From contig NZ_CP031417.1 in the NCBI RefSeq assembly GCF_003367395.1, positions 1,550,001 to 1,614,000 on the forward strand: a stretch of DNA of 64,000 nucleotides. Direction: 5' to 3'. The DNA is from Pseudolabrys taiwanensis (GTDB taxonomy: Bacteria; Pseudomonadota; Alphaproteobacteria; Rhizobiales; Xanthobacteraceae). This document shows, piece after piece, positions 26,358 through 34,947 of the stretch; within the stretch, counting starts at the first letter, position 1; each line of letters begins with the position of its first letter. A model generated the notes under the pieces. That model did no database searches. It was not told where the DNA came from and saw nothing but the letters and a program-made list of their open reading frames with translations. The position numbers and the translations under genes were made by a program.

Positions 26358-27536
26358 TCAATCGATCGGCAGGCCGGCGTAGTTTTCCGCGAGCGATGTC
26401 GAAGCCGCCTCCGAGCTCGCCACATAATCGAGCTCGGCGAGTTGGCGCTTCATGTCGAAGGCGGCGTACTCGCCGCCATGCACCCGGTGCAGCATCTGCG
26501 TCATCCACCAGGAGAACCGCTGTCCCTTCCACACGCGCTTGAGCACCGTGGTGGAATAGCGCTCCAGCAGCGCCGTCTCGTGCTTGCGGAAGAACGCCTC
26601 GAAGGCGCGCGCCAGAACACGCACGTCCGCCATCGCGAGGTTCATGCCCTTGGCGCCGGTCGGCGGCACGATGTGCGCGGCGTCGCCCGCGAGGAACATG
26701 CGGCCGTATTGCATCGGCTCGGCGACATAGCTGCGCATCGGCGTGATGCCCTTCTGCAGGATCTTGCCGCGCTTGAGCGGCCGTACGCCCTGCAGCCGCG
26801 TATCGAGTTCCTCCCAGATGCGGTCCTCGGACCAAGCCTCGATGTCCTCGTCCGGCTTGACCTGCAGATAGAGCCGCGACAGGTCGGGTCCGCGCATCGA
26901 GAACAGCGCGAAGCCGTTCTCGTGGTAGGCGTAGATCAGTTCCTTCTCCGGCGGCGGCGATTCCGACAGGATGCCGAGCCAGCCGAACGGATAGACGCGG
27001 TCGTAGCCAGTCCAGGAGCCTTCCGGCAGGCTCGGGCGGCAGATGCCGTGGAAGCCGTCGCAGCCGGCGATGAAATCGCACTCGATCGTCTCGGCCTTGC
27101 CCTGATGCGTGAAACGGATCGTCGGCTTGCCGCTCGCGCCGGCGAAATCGTGCACACTGACGTTCTGCACCTCGAACAGGATCTGCCCGCCATGCGCCAG
27201 CCGATGCGCGATCAGGTCGGTCACCACTTCCTTCTGGTCGTAGATGTAGACGTGCTTGTCGATCAGCTTGGTGAAATCGAGCTTGTGCGCTTCGTTGTTG
27301 AAGGCGAGGAAAATGCCGTCATGCACCATCGCCTCGCGCTTGAGGCGCTCGCCGACGCCGGTATCGATCAGCATCTGCGCGACCCAGTTTTCCATCAGGC
27401 CGGCGCGTACGCGGTTCTCGCAGTAACTGCGCGAACGATCTTCGATGACGATCGACTCGATACCCGCCAGACTCAGAAGATGAGACAGCATCAGGCCCGA
27501 CGGGCCCGCGCCGACGATGCCGACTTGCGTGCGCAT
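26358..27536 (-). CDS. pobA: 4-hydroxybenzoate 3-monooxygenase-like flavoprotein, copy 2
   Basis: Paralog of 24312-25502, 392 residues, with FAD motifs GAGPSG at residues 9-14, CDGFHGICRPSLP and LAGDAAHIVPPTGAKGMNLA. The ATG at 27536 is chosen because GGGAGGAA stands just upstream and the protein then starts MRTQVGIVGAG as in PobA; a longer in-frame start would add an unrelated 54 residues. Both copies end in the same SSEAASTSLAE...GLP pattern. It is first in the leftward order PobA-like, TetR, PobA-like. Expected product is protocatechuate, but paralog specialisation is likely. Confidence 0.9.
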   Translation of the reverse strand: MRTQVGIVGAGPSGLMLSHLLSLAGIESIVIEDRSRSYCENRVRAGLMENWVAQMLIDTGVGERLKREAMVHDGIFLAFNNEAHKLDFTKLIDKHVYIYDQKEVVTDLIAHRLAHGGQILFEVQNVSVHDFAGASGKPTIRFTHQGKAETIECDFIAGCDGFHGICRPSLPEGSWTGYDRVYPFGWLGILSESPPPEKELIYAYHENGFALFSMRGPDLSRLYLQVKPDEDIEAWSEDRIWEELDTRLQGVRPLKRGKILQKGITPMRSYVAEPMQYGRMFLAGDAAHIVPPTGAKGMNLAMADVRVLARAFEAFFRKHETALLERYSTTVLKRVWKGQRFSWWMTQMLHRVHGGEYAAFDMKRQLAELDYVASSEAASTSLAENYAGLPID

Positions 27537-27627
27537 CCGATGTTCCTCCCAGAACGTTTCTTTGCGCTCTATAGGGAGCAGCCCGGGAAGCAGCCAAGGG
27601 ACAAAGCCGGGAAAGCCTGGAACGTTT

Positions 27628-28128
27628 TCAGCCGGGCCAGCCGTAACGCGGCACCGCGGCGCAGTAACGGCGATAGACGTCGCCAAATTTGGCCGCAAGA
27701 TAGCGCTCTTCGCGTTTAACGACGCCGAAATGCAGAATGAGCCCGGTGACGACCGTCATCACCACCATCCAGTCCGACGCGAGCAGCACCGCGAGGCCGA
27801 GCAGCACGGCCAGGCCCCCCACATACATCGGGTTCCGCAGCCAGGCGAAAATGCCGGTCGTCACGATCGCGGTCGACGGCTTCCACGGCTCGACATGGGT
27901 ATGCGCGGCGCGGAAGGCTTTCTGCGCGGCATAGATGAGCGCCACACCCGCGGCCATCAATTCAAGGCCGAGCAGCAGCCGCGTGCCCCACGACAGCATG
28001 ATGGTCAGCACATAGGCCGGCGCGATCCAATCGAGCAGGAGCCCAAGGACAATGGCGGCAAGCGCCAAGAGCGGCGGCGGCGCAATAACGCCGGCGGTGT
28101 CACGCGTCTGATTCATCGGCTGATTCAT
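27628..28128 (-). CDS. Isoprenylcysteine carboxyl methyltransferase-family membrane protein
   Basis: A 166-residue membrane protein with hydrophobic segments at about residues 17-36, 42-66 and 104-136. The conserved C-terminal part, GIFAWLRNPMYVGGLAVLLG followed by REERYLAAKFGDVYRRYCAAVPRYG, is the cofactor-binding signature of the ICMT/PEMT phospholipid-methyltransferase group. Bacteria lack isoprenylcysteine CAAX proteins, so the real methyl acceptor is unknown. It is transcribed leftward, with the hydrolase gene 28228-28929 upstream. Confidence 0.87.
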   Translation of the reverse strand: MNQPMNQTRDTAGVIAPPPLLALAAIVLGLLLDWIAPAYVLTIMLSWGTRLLLGLELMAAGVALIYAAQKAFRAAHTHVEPWKPSTAIVTTGIFAWLRNPMYVGGLAVLLGLAVLLASDWMVVMTVVTGLILHFGVVKREERYLAAKFGDVYRRYCAAVPRYGWPG

Positions 28129-28227
28129 GGGCGCATTATCGACAACGGCGCAGCGTTTTGAAAGGCGGCGGAAAGCGCCGAGGTGAGCCTCGCACCAGCA
28201 AGCGCCGGATATTCCCTCCGCAGTGCC

Positions 28228-28929
28228 CTATTGGTCGAGCCACTCTCCCAGCGCCGCGTTCACCGCATCCGGCTGTTCCAGCGTCGAGAGATGGCCGCTG
28301 CCTGGAACAACGACCAACCGCGAGCCGCCGATGCCGGCGGCCATCTCTTGCGCCAGCGCCGGCGGCGTCAGTTCGTCGCCCTCTCCGACCAGCACCAAGG
28401 TCGCGCACGCGATCGACGCCAACAGCGGCCGCGAGTCAGGCCGCGTGATGATCGCCCGCTCCTGCTGCACGAAGGCCGTCACGCCGGTGTCATCCGCCAT
28501 GTCCCGTATCACGCGCACCAAGGCCGCATCGCCGTGCCGGCTCTTGTGCACGAGCCGCGGCGCCAGCGTATCCACGACCTCGGATAGTCTGCCCGCCTCC
28601 GCCATGGCGATGAACTTCTCGCGCACGGCGCTTTGCTCCGGTGTGTCGGGTCGCGCCGAGGTGTCGAGCAGCGCCAGTTTGACGATGCGCTCCGGCGCTT
28701 GCCGCATCATGGCGAAGGCGATGTAGCCACCCATCGAAAGCCCGGCGAGCGCGAAGCGCGGCGGCGCATGCGCGAGAATACGCGCGGCGATCGCCGTCAC
28801 ATCGGCGTCACGCAGATGATCGGCGACCATGACCGGGCCGCGCGGCCAGAGGGCTGCGACCTGCGGCGCATAGAGACGCGCGCTGCACAGCAGGCCGGGA
28901 ACGAGCAAAAGTGGTACTGGAAGCGGCAT
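28228..28929 (-). CDS. Alpha/beta-fold hydrolase
   Basis: A 233-residue hydrolase with nucleophile elbow GLSMGG (serine at about residue 84), an oxyanion strand LLLVPGLLCSARLY at the N-terminus, an acid in VGEGDELTPP, and catalytic histidine in VPGSGHLSTLEQP. The cap region is short. This pattern fits 3-oxoadipate enol-lactonase or esterase-like enzymes; no diagnostic residue lets me pick a substrate. AT-rich DNA (AAGAATTAAT) upstream probably includes its promoter. Confidence 0.88.
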   Translation of the reverse strand: MPLPVPLLLVPGLLCSARLYAPQVAALWPRGPVMVADHLRDADVTAIAARILAHAPPRFALAGLSMGGYIAFAMMRQAPERIVKLALLDTSARPDTPEQSAVREKFIAMAEAGRLSEVVDTLAPRLVHKSRHGDAALVRVIRDMADDTGVTAFVQQERAIITRPDSRPLLASIACATLVLVGEGDELTPPALAQEMAAGIGGSRLVVVPGSGHLSTLEQPDAVNAALGEWLDQ

Positions 28930-29121
28930 TTTCTCTCCTCACGCGCGAAAAGATTAAGAATTAATACGGCTTATTGCACTGCGGAAGGTTGACTTTGGAG
29001 CTATCGGGCCTATGTTCCAGGCAACCGGTCAGACGACAAAGATTCGACCGTCCCCCGCGCAAAGCAACTGGTTTTCATTCGTCCGGCGCGGTGACCCGGA
29101 ACGGTCTCGCCCTGAGGCTTT

Positions 29122-30462
29122 ATGTCCTTTTCTCAACTCGGCCTATCCGCCAAGGTTCTCGCCGCCATCGAAGCGGCCGGCTACAAGCAGCCCACTCCGA
29201 TCCAAGAACAAGCCATCCCGCACGTTCTCGCGCGCCGCGATGTGCTCGGCATTGCGCAGACCGGCACCGGCAAGACCGCCGCGTTCGTCCTGCCGATGCT
29301 TACGCAGCTCGAACAGGGCCGTGCCCGCGCCCGCATGCCGCGCACGCTGATCCTCGAACCGACGCGCGAACTCGCGGCGCAGGTCGCCGAGAACTTCGAA
29401 AAATACGGCAAAAACAGCAAGCTCAACGTCGCCCTCATCATCGGCGGCGTCTCCTTCGACGATCAGGATGCCAAGCTGTTGCGCGGCGTCGACGTGCTGA
29501 TCGCAACGCCCGGGCGCCTGCTCGATCATTTCGAGCGTGGACGCCTTTTGCTGTCGGCCTGCGAATTGCTGATCATCGACGAAGCCGACCGCATGCTCGA
29601 CATGGGCTTCATCCCTGACATCGAGCGCATCGGCAAGCTGGTGCCTTTCACGCGCCAGACCTTGTTCTTCACGGCGACCATGCCGCCGGAAATCCAACGT
29701 ATCGCCGACACCTTCCTGCACAATCCGGTGCGTGTGGAAGTGTCCCGCCCGGCCACCGCCGCGGCGACCATCACGCAGCTGTTGTGCCACACGGGCCGCG
29801 ATCCGCACGAAAAGCGCGAGACGCTGCGCCGCCTGATCCGTGGCGCCGAGAACTTCAAGAACGCGATCATTTTCTGCAATCGCAAGCGCGAGGTCGCGCT
29901 GCTGCACAAGTCCTTGGTCCGCCACAAGTTCAACGCGGTGGCACTGCACGGCGATCTGGACCAATCCGCCCGCACCGCCGCGCTCGACGCCTTCCGCAAG
30001 GGCGAAGCCAAGCTCCTGATCGCGTCCGACGTTGCCGCGCGTGGCCTCGACATTCCGGACGTGAGCCACGTCTTCAACTTCGATGTGCCGCATCATGCGG
30101 ACGACTACGTTCACCGTATCGGCCGCACCGGTCGCGCCGGCAAGCTCGGCACGGCGATCACCATTGTCGCTCCCGCCGACAGCAAGTCGGTCGCCGCCAT
30201 CGAAAAACTGACCAATATGACCATCCCCTGGATGGAAAAGAGTGCGACCGTCGCGACCGAGGGGGACGCGCCCGTCGAAGCTCGCCCGCCGCGCGAAGAG
30301 CGCTCCCGCGGCGAACACCGGCGCGACCGCACGCCGCAACCGCGACGTCAGCATCCGGATCCGGCGCGCGCACCGCGCTCGCGTCCGCAACGCGATCACG
30401 ACGAGCCGGACATGAGCCATCTGCCGGCCTTCCTGCTGCGGCCGGTGTCGATCAAAGCCTGA
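29122..30462 (+). CDS. DEAD-box RNA helicase (RhlE type)
   Basis: ATP-dependent RNA helicase, 446 residues. Motifs in order: Q motif PTPIQEQAIP, Walker A AQTGTGKT at residues 45-52, Ia EPTRELAAQ, GG and TPGRL, the DEAD box IIDEADRML, motif III as TAT (FFTATMPPE) rather than the usual SAT, and C-terminal ASDVAARGLDIPDV and HRIGRTGRAG. The last 60 residues are arginine-rich and low in complexity, as in RhlE proteins that bind rRNA precursors. Ribosome assembly or cold adaptation is the expected role. Confidence 0.93.
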   Translation: MSFSQLGLSAKVLAAIEAAGYKQPTPIQEQAIPHVLARRDVLGIAQTGTGKTAAFVLPMLTQLEQGRARARMPRTLILEPTRELAAQVAENFEKYGKNSKLNVALIIGGVSFDDQDAKLLRGVDVLIATPGRLLDHFERGRLLLSACELLIIDEADRMLDMGFIPDIERIGKLVPFTRQTLFFTATMPPEIQRIADTFLHNPVRVEVSRPATAAATITQLLCHTGRDPHEKRETLRRLIRGAENFKNAIIFCNRKREVALLHKSLVRHKFNAVALHGDLDQSARTAALDAFRKGEAKLLIASDVAARGLDIPDVSHVFNFDVPHHADDYVHRIGRTGRAGKLGTAITIVAPADSKSVAAIEKLTNMTIPWMEKSATVATEGDAPVEARPPREERSRGEHRRDRTPQPRRQHPDPARAPRSRPQRDHDEPDMSHLPAFLLRPVSIKA

Positions 30463-30645
30463 CGACACCGCCGAAAACCGGGGCGCTTGCAACTAAGAAC
30501 AATGTTTCGGGCGCAGCCGGTTCCGAGTTTACCGGTCGTTCACTTCCCTCACCTACCGTTGACGTAGCTGGACGCGACGCTGCCAACGGGGGTGGCGCGC
30601 GCCTAAACACGTTTCCAGCTGCCGCCTAAGTTTTGGGGGTCTGCA

Positions 30646-31713
30646 ATGGCCGGTCATGCCGACGAGCACGAGCGCACGATGGCGTTCGCTGATATTGCTC
30701 TCGGCCAGATCAAGGCCTTGCGGCAAGCGGCAACACCCCGCAATTACGAAATTTGGTATGCTTATGCCACGGGTTATCACCCGTCGTTGAACCATCAGAT
30801 CAACGAACTGCTGCAGCAGAACGGCGCTTTGTCAGACGCCGATCTCGAGCGCATTTACAACGACTATTTGTCGCCGACGCGCCTCACCGATCGGATCGAT
30901 ACCGTCGGCAATCAGGTGATGGGTGAGATCGAGCAAGTGATGGCGATGATTGACGCCGCCGCCGGCTCGGCCAACAGCTACACCGAGAGCCTCGTCGACA
31001 TGAGCGAGAAGATCGGCAACTCCAAGGATCGCGAGGGTCTGCGCGCGATCGTGGAAAGCCTGGTGCAGACGGCGAAGGAGATGGAAGTCTCCAACCAGAA
31101 GCTGGAAGAGCGCCTCAACGCTTCCAAGCAGGAAATCAACGAGTTGCAGGAGAATCTTGAGGCGGTACGCACCGAGAGCCTGACCGACCCCCTCACCCAG
31201 CTCGCCAACCGCAAATTCTTCGACACCTCGCTCGATCGCGCCATTGTCGACGCGCACACCAAGAACGAGCCGCTGTCGTTGATGATGACGGACATCGATC
31301 ACTTCAAGACGTTCAACGACAACTTCGGCCATCTGACCGGCGACCAGGTGCTGCGGCTCGTGGCCATGTCGGTGAAGCAGAACGTCAAAGGCCAGGATAC
31401 CGCGGCCCGTTACGGCGGCGAGGAGTTTGCCATCATCTTACCCAACACGGTGCTGCGTTCGGCGATCACCGTCGCCGATCACATCCGCCGCGCGGTGATG
31501 ACCAAGGAACTGATGAAGCGCTCGACCGGCGAGCATCTCGGCCGCGTCACCATTTCGATCGGCGTCGCCACTTTGCGCAAAGGCGACACGATCCAGTCGC
31601 TGATCGAACGGACCGACAACTGCCTCTATTCCGCCAAGCGGCACGGCCGCAACCGCGTGATGTGCGAGACCGATCCCGAGGTCGCCGGCGCGGTCTCGGC
31701 CCAGGTAGCCTGA
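30646..31713 (+). CDS. GGDEF-domain diguanylate cyclase
   Basis: Predicted synthesis of cyclic di-GMP. The 355-residue protein has no membrane segment. Residues 1-150 are helical without a recognised sensor domain, residues about 140-178 form a coiled coil (KLEERLNASKQEINELQENL), and the GGDEF domain follows. The active-site motif is GGEEF at 257-261, an active variant. The inhibitory-site position holds KGQD (248-251) instead of RxxD, so product feedback may be weak. A clear gap of 183 bp separates it from the helicase gene. Confidence 0.92.
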   Translation: MAGHADEHERTMAFADIALGQIKALRQAATPRNYEIWYAYATGYHPSLNHQINELLQQNGALSDADLERIYNDYLSPTRLTDRIDTVGNQVMGEIEQVMAMIDAAAGSANSYTESLVDMSEKIGNSKDREGLRAIVESLVQTAKEMEVSNQKLEERLNASKQEINELQENLEAVRTESLTDPLTQLANRKFFDTSLDRAIVDAHTKNEPLSLMMTDIDHFKTFNDNFGHLTGDQVLRLVAMSVKQNVKGQDTAARYGGEEFAIILPNTVLRSAITVADHIRRAVMTKELMKRSTGEHLGRVTISIGVATLRKGDTIQSLIERTDNCLYSAKRHGRNRVMCETDPEVAGAVSAQVA

Positions 31714-31716
31714 GCG

Positions 31717-33006
31717 CTACAGCTCGGCCGCGACCGAAAACACGCCGATATAAGCCCGCCCGCCACCGCCATCGAAAATGCCGCGGATGCCATTCGGCTC
31801 GAGCTGCATGTCGACGGTGCCGAATTCGATACCGAATTTGAGGTGGTCGATCGGCTTCCAGAACAGGTTGATGCCGGTGCGCAGGCTGCGCGCCCGCGGG
31901 CTGGCGAGCAGCAGGTTCGCCTCCAGCGACACGAAGCTGGCGAAGGCGTTCGACTCGAACTGATCCGACCAGACGTGATGATAGCCGCCCACCGCGCTCC
32001 AACCGGTGGTGGGCGCGAGGCTGCGCACCGTGTGTTGGTACATCGTCAGATCGGTACTGATGCCGAGATAAGACGAGGCGTCGGACGTGTAGGTCCACTG
32101 CGTGTTGAATTCATCGTCCTCGCCGACAAACTTGAACGGCAGCTTCACACCGGCGCTGACGCCCCAGCCGGTGCGCACGGTCGCCGTGTCGGGGAAGAAC
32201 GGCGCCAGCGGCGACTGCGTGAAATTCGCCCGGCGCAGGACGCCGGAGAGGTGGAGCGTGAAGTCGTCGCGCTCATGGCGCCAGCGCAAGGTGTAGACCG
32301 GATCGGACAAGTCGAAGCTTTGGATGCCGGTGTAGGTCTGCGGCGTGGTCGGCAGGTTCGCCTCCAGGCCGGCGGCGAGCGTGTTGTGCTCATCGAGCTT
32401 GTATTCGTAGACGATCATGCTCGCCGATCGCCCCGGCGCGTTGGCGGTGGTCAGAAAGTCGCCTTCCCAGAAGCTCATCAGCGTGCCGGTGTAGCCGACC
32501 GTCAATAGGCCGAGCTTGTTGTCGAGGCCGGCGCTCCAGCCGGAAACCTTGCCGCTGCCGTTCTGTGTGCCGTCGCCGGTCGCCTTGGACCAGTCAGCCG
32601 AGACGGTCGTCTTGAGCGCGCCGACCGGCGTCGCGCGCGTCATCTCGAGGCCGATATTGGCGGAGACCGTGTTCGAGAAAGAGCCGGCGGTCACCGTGCC
32701 GTTGCTGTTGACGAAGACCGGCAGTCCGGACGCCGTCTGGCTCGCCTGCTGATAGGTGTAGGAGACGCCGCCGGTCACCTTGGCGCAGGCGCCGGCGACC
32801 TCGAAGCGGACGCCCTCATCGTCGTCCCCCTCATCCTCATCGTCTTCATCGTCGTCCGAGACCGCGGCCTTGGCGCCCGCGCCTTTGTCGTCGGACTTTT
32901 TACAGGACAACTGCGTGTTTTTGCCGGATGGCCCGCTTTTGGCCGCCGCAGAACCGCCGGCGCAGGCGGCGACCAGCAACGCCAACAACAATAACCGCCA
33001 CGCCAT
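31717..33006 (-). CDS. Porin-like outer-membrane beta-barrel protein
   Basis: A 429-residue exported protein. The N-terminus has a signal peptide with a possible lipobox (LLVAAC, cysteine 15), then a Lys/Ala segment and a strongly acidic tract (SDDDEDDEDEGDDDEG, about residues 50-65). From residue 70 the pattern GACAKVTGGVSYTYQQ and alternating hydrophobic/polar strands to the C-terminus resemble alphaproteobacterial porins. The final VFSVAAEL does not end in phenylalanine. An acidic plug binding cations is conceivable but inferred. Family assignment is by fold pattern only. Confidence 0.72.
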   Translation of the reverse strand: MAWRLLLLALLVAACAGGSAAAKSGPSGKNTQLSCKKSDDKGAGAKAAVSDDDEDDEDEGDDDEGVRFEVAGACAKVTGGVSYTYQQASQTASGLPVFVNSNGTVTAGSFSNTVSANIGLEMTRATPVGALKTTVSADWSKATGDGTQNGSGKVSGWSAGLDNKLGLLTVGYTGTLMSFWEGDFLTTANAPGRSASMIVYEYKLDEHNTLAAGLEANLPTTPQTYTGIQSFDLSDPVYTLRWRHERDDFTLHLSGVLRRANFTQSPLAPFFPDTATVRTGWGVSAGVKLPFKFVGEDDEFNTQWTYTSDASSYLGISTDLTMYQHTVRSLAPTTGWSAVGGYHHVWSDQFESNAFASFVSLEANLLLASPRARSLRTGINLFWKPIDHLKFGIEFGTVDMQLEPNGIRGIFDGGGGRAYIGVFSVAAEL

Positions 33007-33054
33007 AAGCCTCGACCTCGCCCCGCGGCATTCCGTGGCAGAGGCGCCGTCCAG

Positions 33055-33627
33055 TCAAGGTAAGATGGTCCGCCGTTCACAGCCCAGGGCGATACGATCA
33101 AATTTTTTTTGCCCGACGTTGGCTGTCGCCGTTCGCTCGGCAGCTTTCCTGGTCGTCTTCTTGGCAGCTTTCCTGGTCGTCTTCTTGGCAGCGCTCCTGG
33201 CTGCTTTTTTGGCCGCTGTTTTGGTCGTCTTCGCGCGCTTGCTGTTGACGCCGGCTTTCGCAGCGGACCGCGCCTGGCCGCCGGCCTTCTTGCCTGCAGC
33301 CTTCTTGCCGACGGCTTTGGCGCGCGCGACGCCAAGGGCCCGCCGCGCCCAGACGGCGAGTTCTTCCGGATCGTCGTAAAGCCGCTCCGGCAGCCGCCAG
33401 TACGAGGTCAGCGTGTGGCGCCCGTTCTTAGTCGTGTAGCTGAAGGGAGTGCAGGCCTCGGCCTCGAAGGCGGCGATGCTCTCGTCATCCGCCTTGAGGT
33501 AGATGACGTCGCGCGTGATCAGCGCGAACATCACGTCGTCCGCCCACAATCCGGCGCCGCCGAACATGCGGCGAATCTGGACCGCGCCGAACTCCCGGAA
33601 CAGATCGCGGATGAAGTCGGCGTCCAC
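33055..33627 (-). CDS. TfoX N-terminal-domain protein with Lys/Ala-rich tail
   Basis: Residues 1-95 match the TfoX/Sxy N-terminal domain (IRDLFREFGAVQIRRMFGGAGLWADDVMFALI, later SYWRLPERLYDDP). Residues 100-170 are a histone-H1-like tail rich in Lys, Ala, Thr and Arg, including two tandem AAKKTTRK units encoded by a perfect 24-bp repeat. Such tails bind DNA or RNA non-specifically. TfoX-domain proteins are linked to competence only in gammaproteobacteria; the role here is unknown. The gene starts 3 bp after the sufA-type gene and is probably co-transcribed with it. Confidence 0.85.
   Translation of the reverse strand: MDADFIRDLFREFGAVQIRRMFGGAGLWADDVMFALITRDVIYLKADDESIAAFEAEACTPFSYTTKNGRHTLTSYWRLPERLYDDPEELAVWARRALGVARAKAVGKKAAGKKAGGQARSAAKAGVNSKRAKTTKTAAKKAARSAAKKTTRKAAKKTTRKAAERTATANVGQKKFDRIALGCERRTILP
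33141..33188. repeat. Perfect tandem 24-bp repeat within the TfoX-like gene
   Basis: Two identical, adjacent 24-bp units beginning CAGCTTTCCTGG, in frame, each coding eight residues of the Lys/Ala/Thr tail. A perfect repeat at DNA level, not only protein level, suggests recent duplication and possible length variation between strains. Confidence 0.9.
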
Positions 33628-33630
33628 GGC

Positions 33631-34014
33631 TCAGCGGGCGCCGACGGCCTGCTCGCTCGCCGGCGTGATCTGCACGGACTCGCCGCAGCCGCAGGCCGAG
33701 GTCTGGTTCGGATTGTTGAAGACGAATTGCGCCGACAGCTTCTCGGTCTTGAAGTCCATCTCGGTGCCGAGCAGGAACAGCACCGCCTTGGGATCGATCA
33801 GGAGCTTGACGCCCTTGTCCTCGACCACCTCGTCGGTCGGCTTGATCTCGTCGGCATATTCCATGGTGTATTCCATGCCGGCGCAGCCGCCATTCTTGAC
33901 GCCGACGCGCACGCCCGCGACCGGCCTGTCGGCGCGGCTCATCACGTCCTTGATACGCGCGGCGGCCGCTTCCGTCAGCCGCATCACCTGGGGTCGAGGT
34001 CTTGCAGTAGCCAT
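33631..34014 (-). CDS. sufA: A-type Fe-S carrier protein (SufA/IscA/ErpA family)
   Basis: Receives Fe-S clusters from the SufBCD scaffold and passes them to target proteins. The 127-residue protein has the three conserved cysteines of the A-type family: one in GGCAGMEY and two in SACGCGES near the C-terminus. MRLTEAAAARIKDVMSR is the standard N-terminal helix. Last Fe-S gene of the leftward suf operon, 94 bp after the VOC gene. Paralogs exist in most alphaproteobacteria, so the A-type subclass is not settled. Confidence 0.92.
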   Translation of the reverse strand: MATARPRPQVMRLTEAAAARIKDVMSRADRPVAGVRVGVKNGGCAGMEYTMEYADEIKPTDEVVEDKGVKLLIDPKAVLFLLGTEMDFKTEKLSAQFVFNNPNQTSACGCGESVQITPASEQAVGAR

Positions 34015-34108
34015 TCCGCTCTCCTCTCCGACCGGGTTAAAGGCCCGGCAGATCGTCGCTCAAAGTTCAAGTAGTCACTCAAGCGTCTTCGTTAAAGCTC
34101 GGTGCCTC

Positions 34109-34525
34109 TCAGTACGTCGACCATAGCCCGCGCGTGGCGAACTCGACGGCGTGCCCATCCGGATCACGCACATAGATGCTGCGGCCGCCGCGCGGCCAAT
34201 CAACTGTGCTCTCCACGGCGATGCCATGGTCGCTCAGGCGCTGCTCCCAGGCCGGCAGCGCATCAGCCGCCACACCGAAGGCGAAATGCAGCGGCCCGCT
34301 GCCGTCGTGCGGCGGCACCGTGCCGCCCGACAGCGTCACCGGCTTCAGCGTGCCGCCGCGGAGGAACAACAACAGCACACTCTGTCCGCCAACGTCATAG
34401 GCACGGAACCGGGTCTCATCGCCATCAAGGCGCGGCAAATCCAACACCTCTTCATAAAACCGGGCAGCCCGCTCCAGGTCGTCGACGTAGAGGCAGGTTT
34501 CCAGCACGCGATCCAGCTTCGGCAT
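34109..34525 (-). CDS. VOC-family (glyoxalase-like) protein inside the suf operon
   Basis: A 138-residue protein with the vicinal-oxygen-chelate fold: N-terminal ETCLYVDDLERAARFYEEVL, centre PLHFAFGV, and C-terminal GGRSIYVRDPDGHAVEFAT, which includes the usual metal-ligand glutamate. The likely metal ligands are in the first strand, in HFAF and in the final E. The ATG at 34525 is only 5 bp after the stop of the DUF59 gene, so it is part of the suf transcript. VOC enzymes include lactoylglutathione lyases, dioxygenases and resistance proteins; no role in Fe-S assembly is known to me. Confidence 0.87.
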   Translation of the reverse strand: MPKLDRVLETCLYVDDLERAARFYEEVLDLPRLDGDETRFRAYDVGGQSVLLLFLRGGTLKPVTLSGGTVPPHDGSGPLHFAFGVAADALPAWEQRLSDHGIAVESTVDWPRGGRSIYVRDPDGHAVEFATRGLWSTY

Positions 34526-34530
34526 CCACG

Positions 34531-34947
34531 TCACCACATATTGAGCACGAGTCGGGCTTCGTCCGACATCCGGCTCGGGTCCCACGGCGGATCCCACACC
34601 ACGTCGACTTTGGTTTCCTTCACGCCGGGCACGCTCGACACGGCGTTCTCGACCATGATCGGCAGTTCCTGCGCCGACGGGCAGTTGGGCGAGGTCAGCG
34701 ACATATCGATCTTGACCGTGCGGTCGTCGGCGATATCGACGCGGTAGATCAGGCCGAGCTCGTAGATGTCGGCGGGGATCTCCGGGTCGAACACGGTCTT
34801 GAGCGCGCCGACGATGTTGTCGGTGAGCTGATCGAGCTCGGCCTGCGGCAGCGCCGACGACGCGGAAACCGCGGCGTTCTGGGGCGGCTTCTCGACGGCG
34901 GCCGGCGTGTCGGCGGTCTGCCGGGTGACGGTGGTCTCTTCGGTCAT
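34531..34947 (-). CDS. DUF59 (MIP18-like) Fe-S assembly factor, SufT type
   Basis: Protein of 138 residues whose C-terminal two-thirds is a DUF59/MIP18 domain: VFDPEIPADIYELGLIY, then MSLTSPNCPSAQELP with the conserved cysteine. The N-terminal 35 residues are a low-complexity Thr/Ala segment. SufT proteins of this group assist maturation of [4Fe-4S] proteins. Its ATG overlaps the sufS stop (ATGA), which also fixes the start; an upstream in-frame start inside sufS would be without family support. Confidence 0.92.
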   Translation of the reverse strand: MTEETTVTRQTADTPAAVEKPPQNAAVSASSALPQAELDQLTDNIVGALKTVFDPEIPADIYELGLIYRVDIADDRTVKIDMSLTSPNCPSAQELPIMVENAVSSVPGVKETKVDVVWDPPWDPSRMSDEARLVLNMW

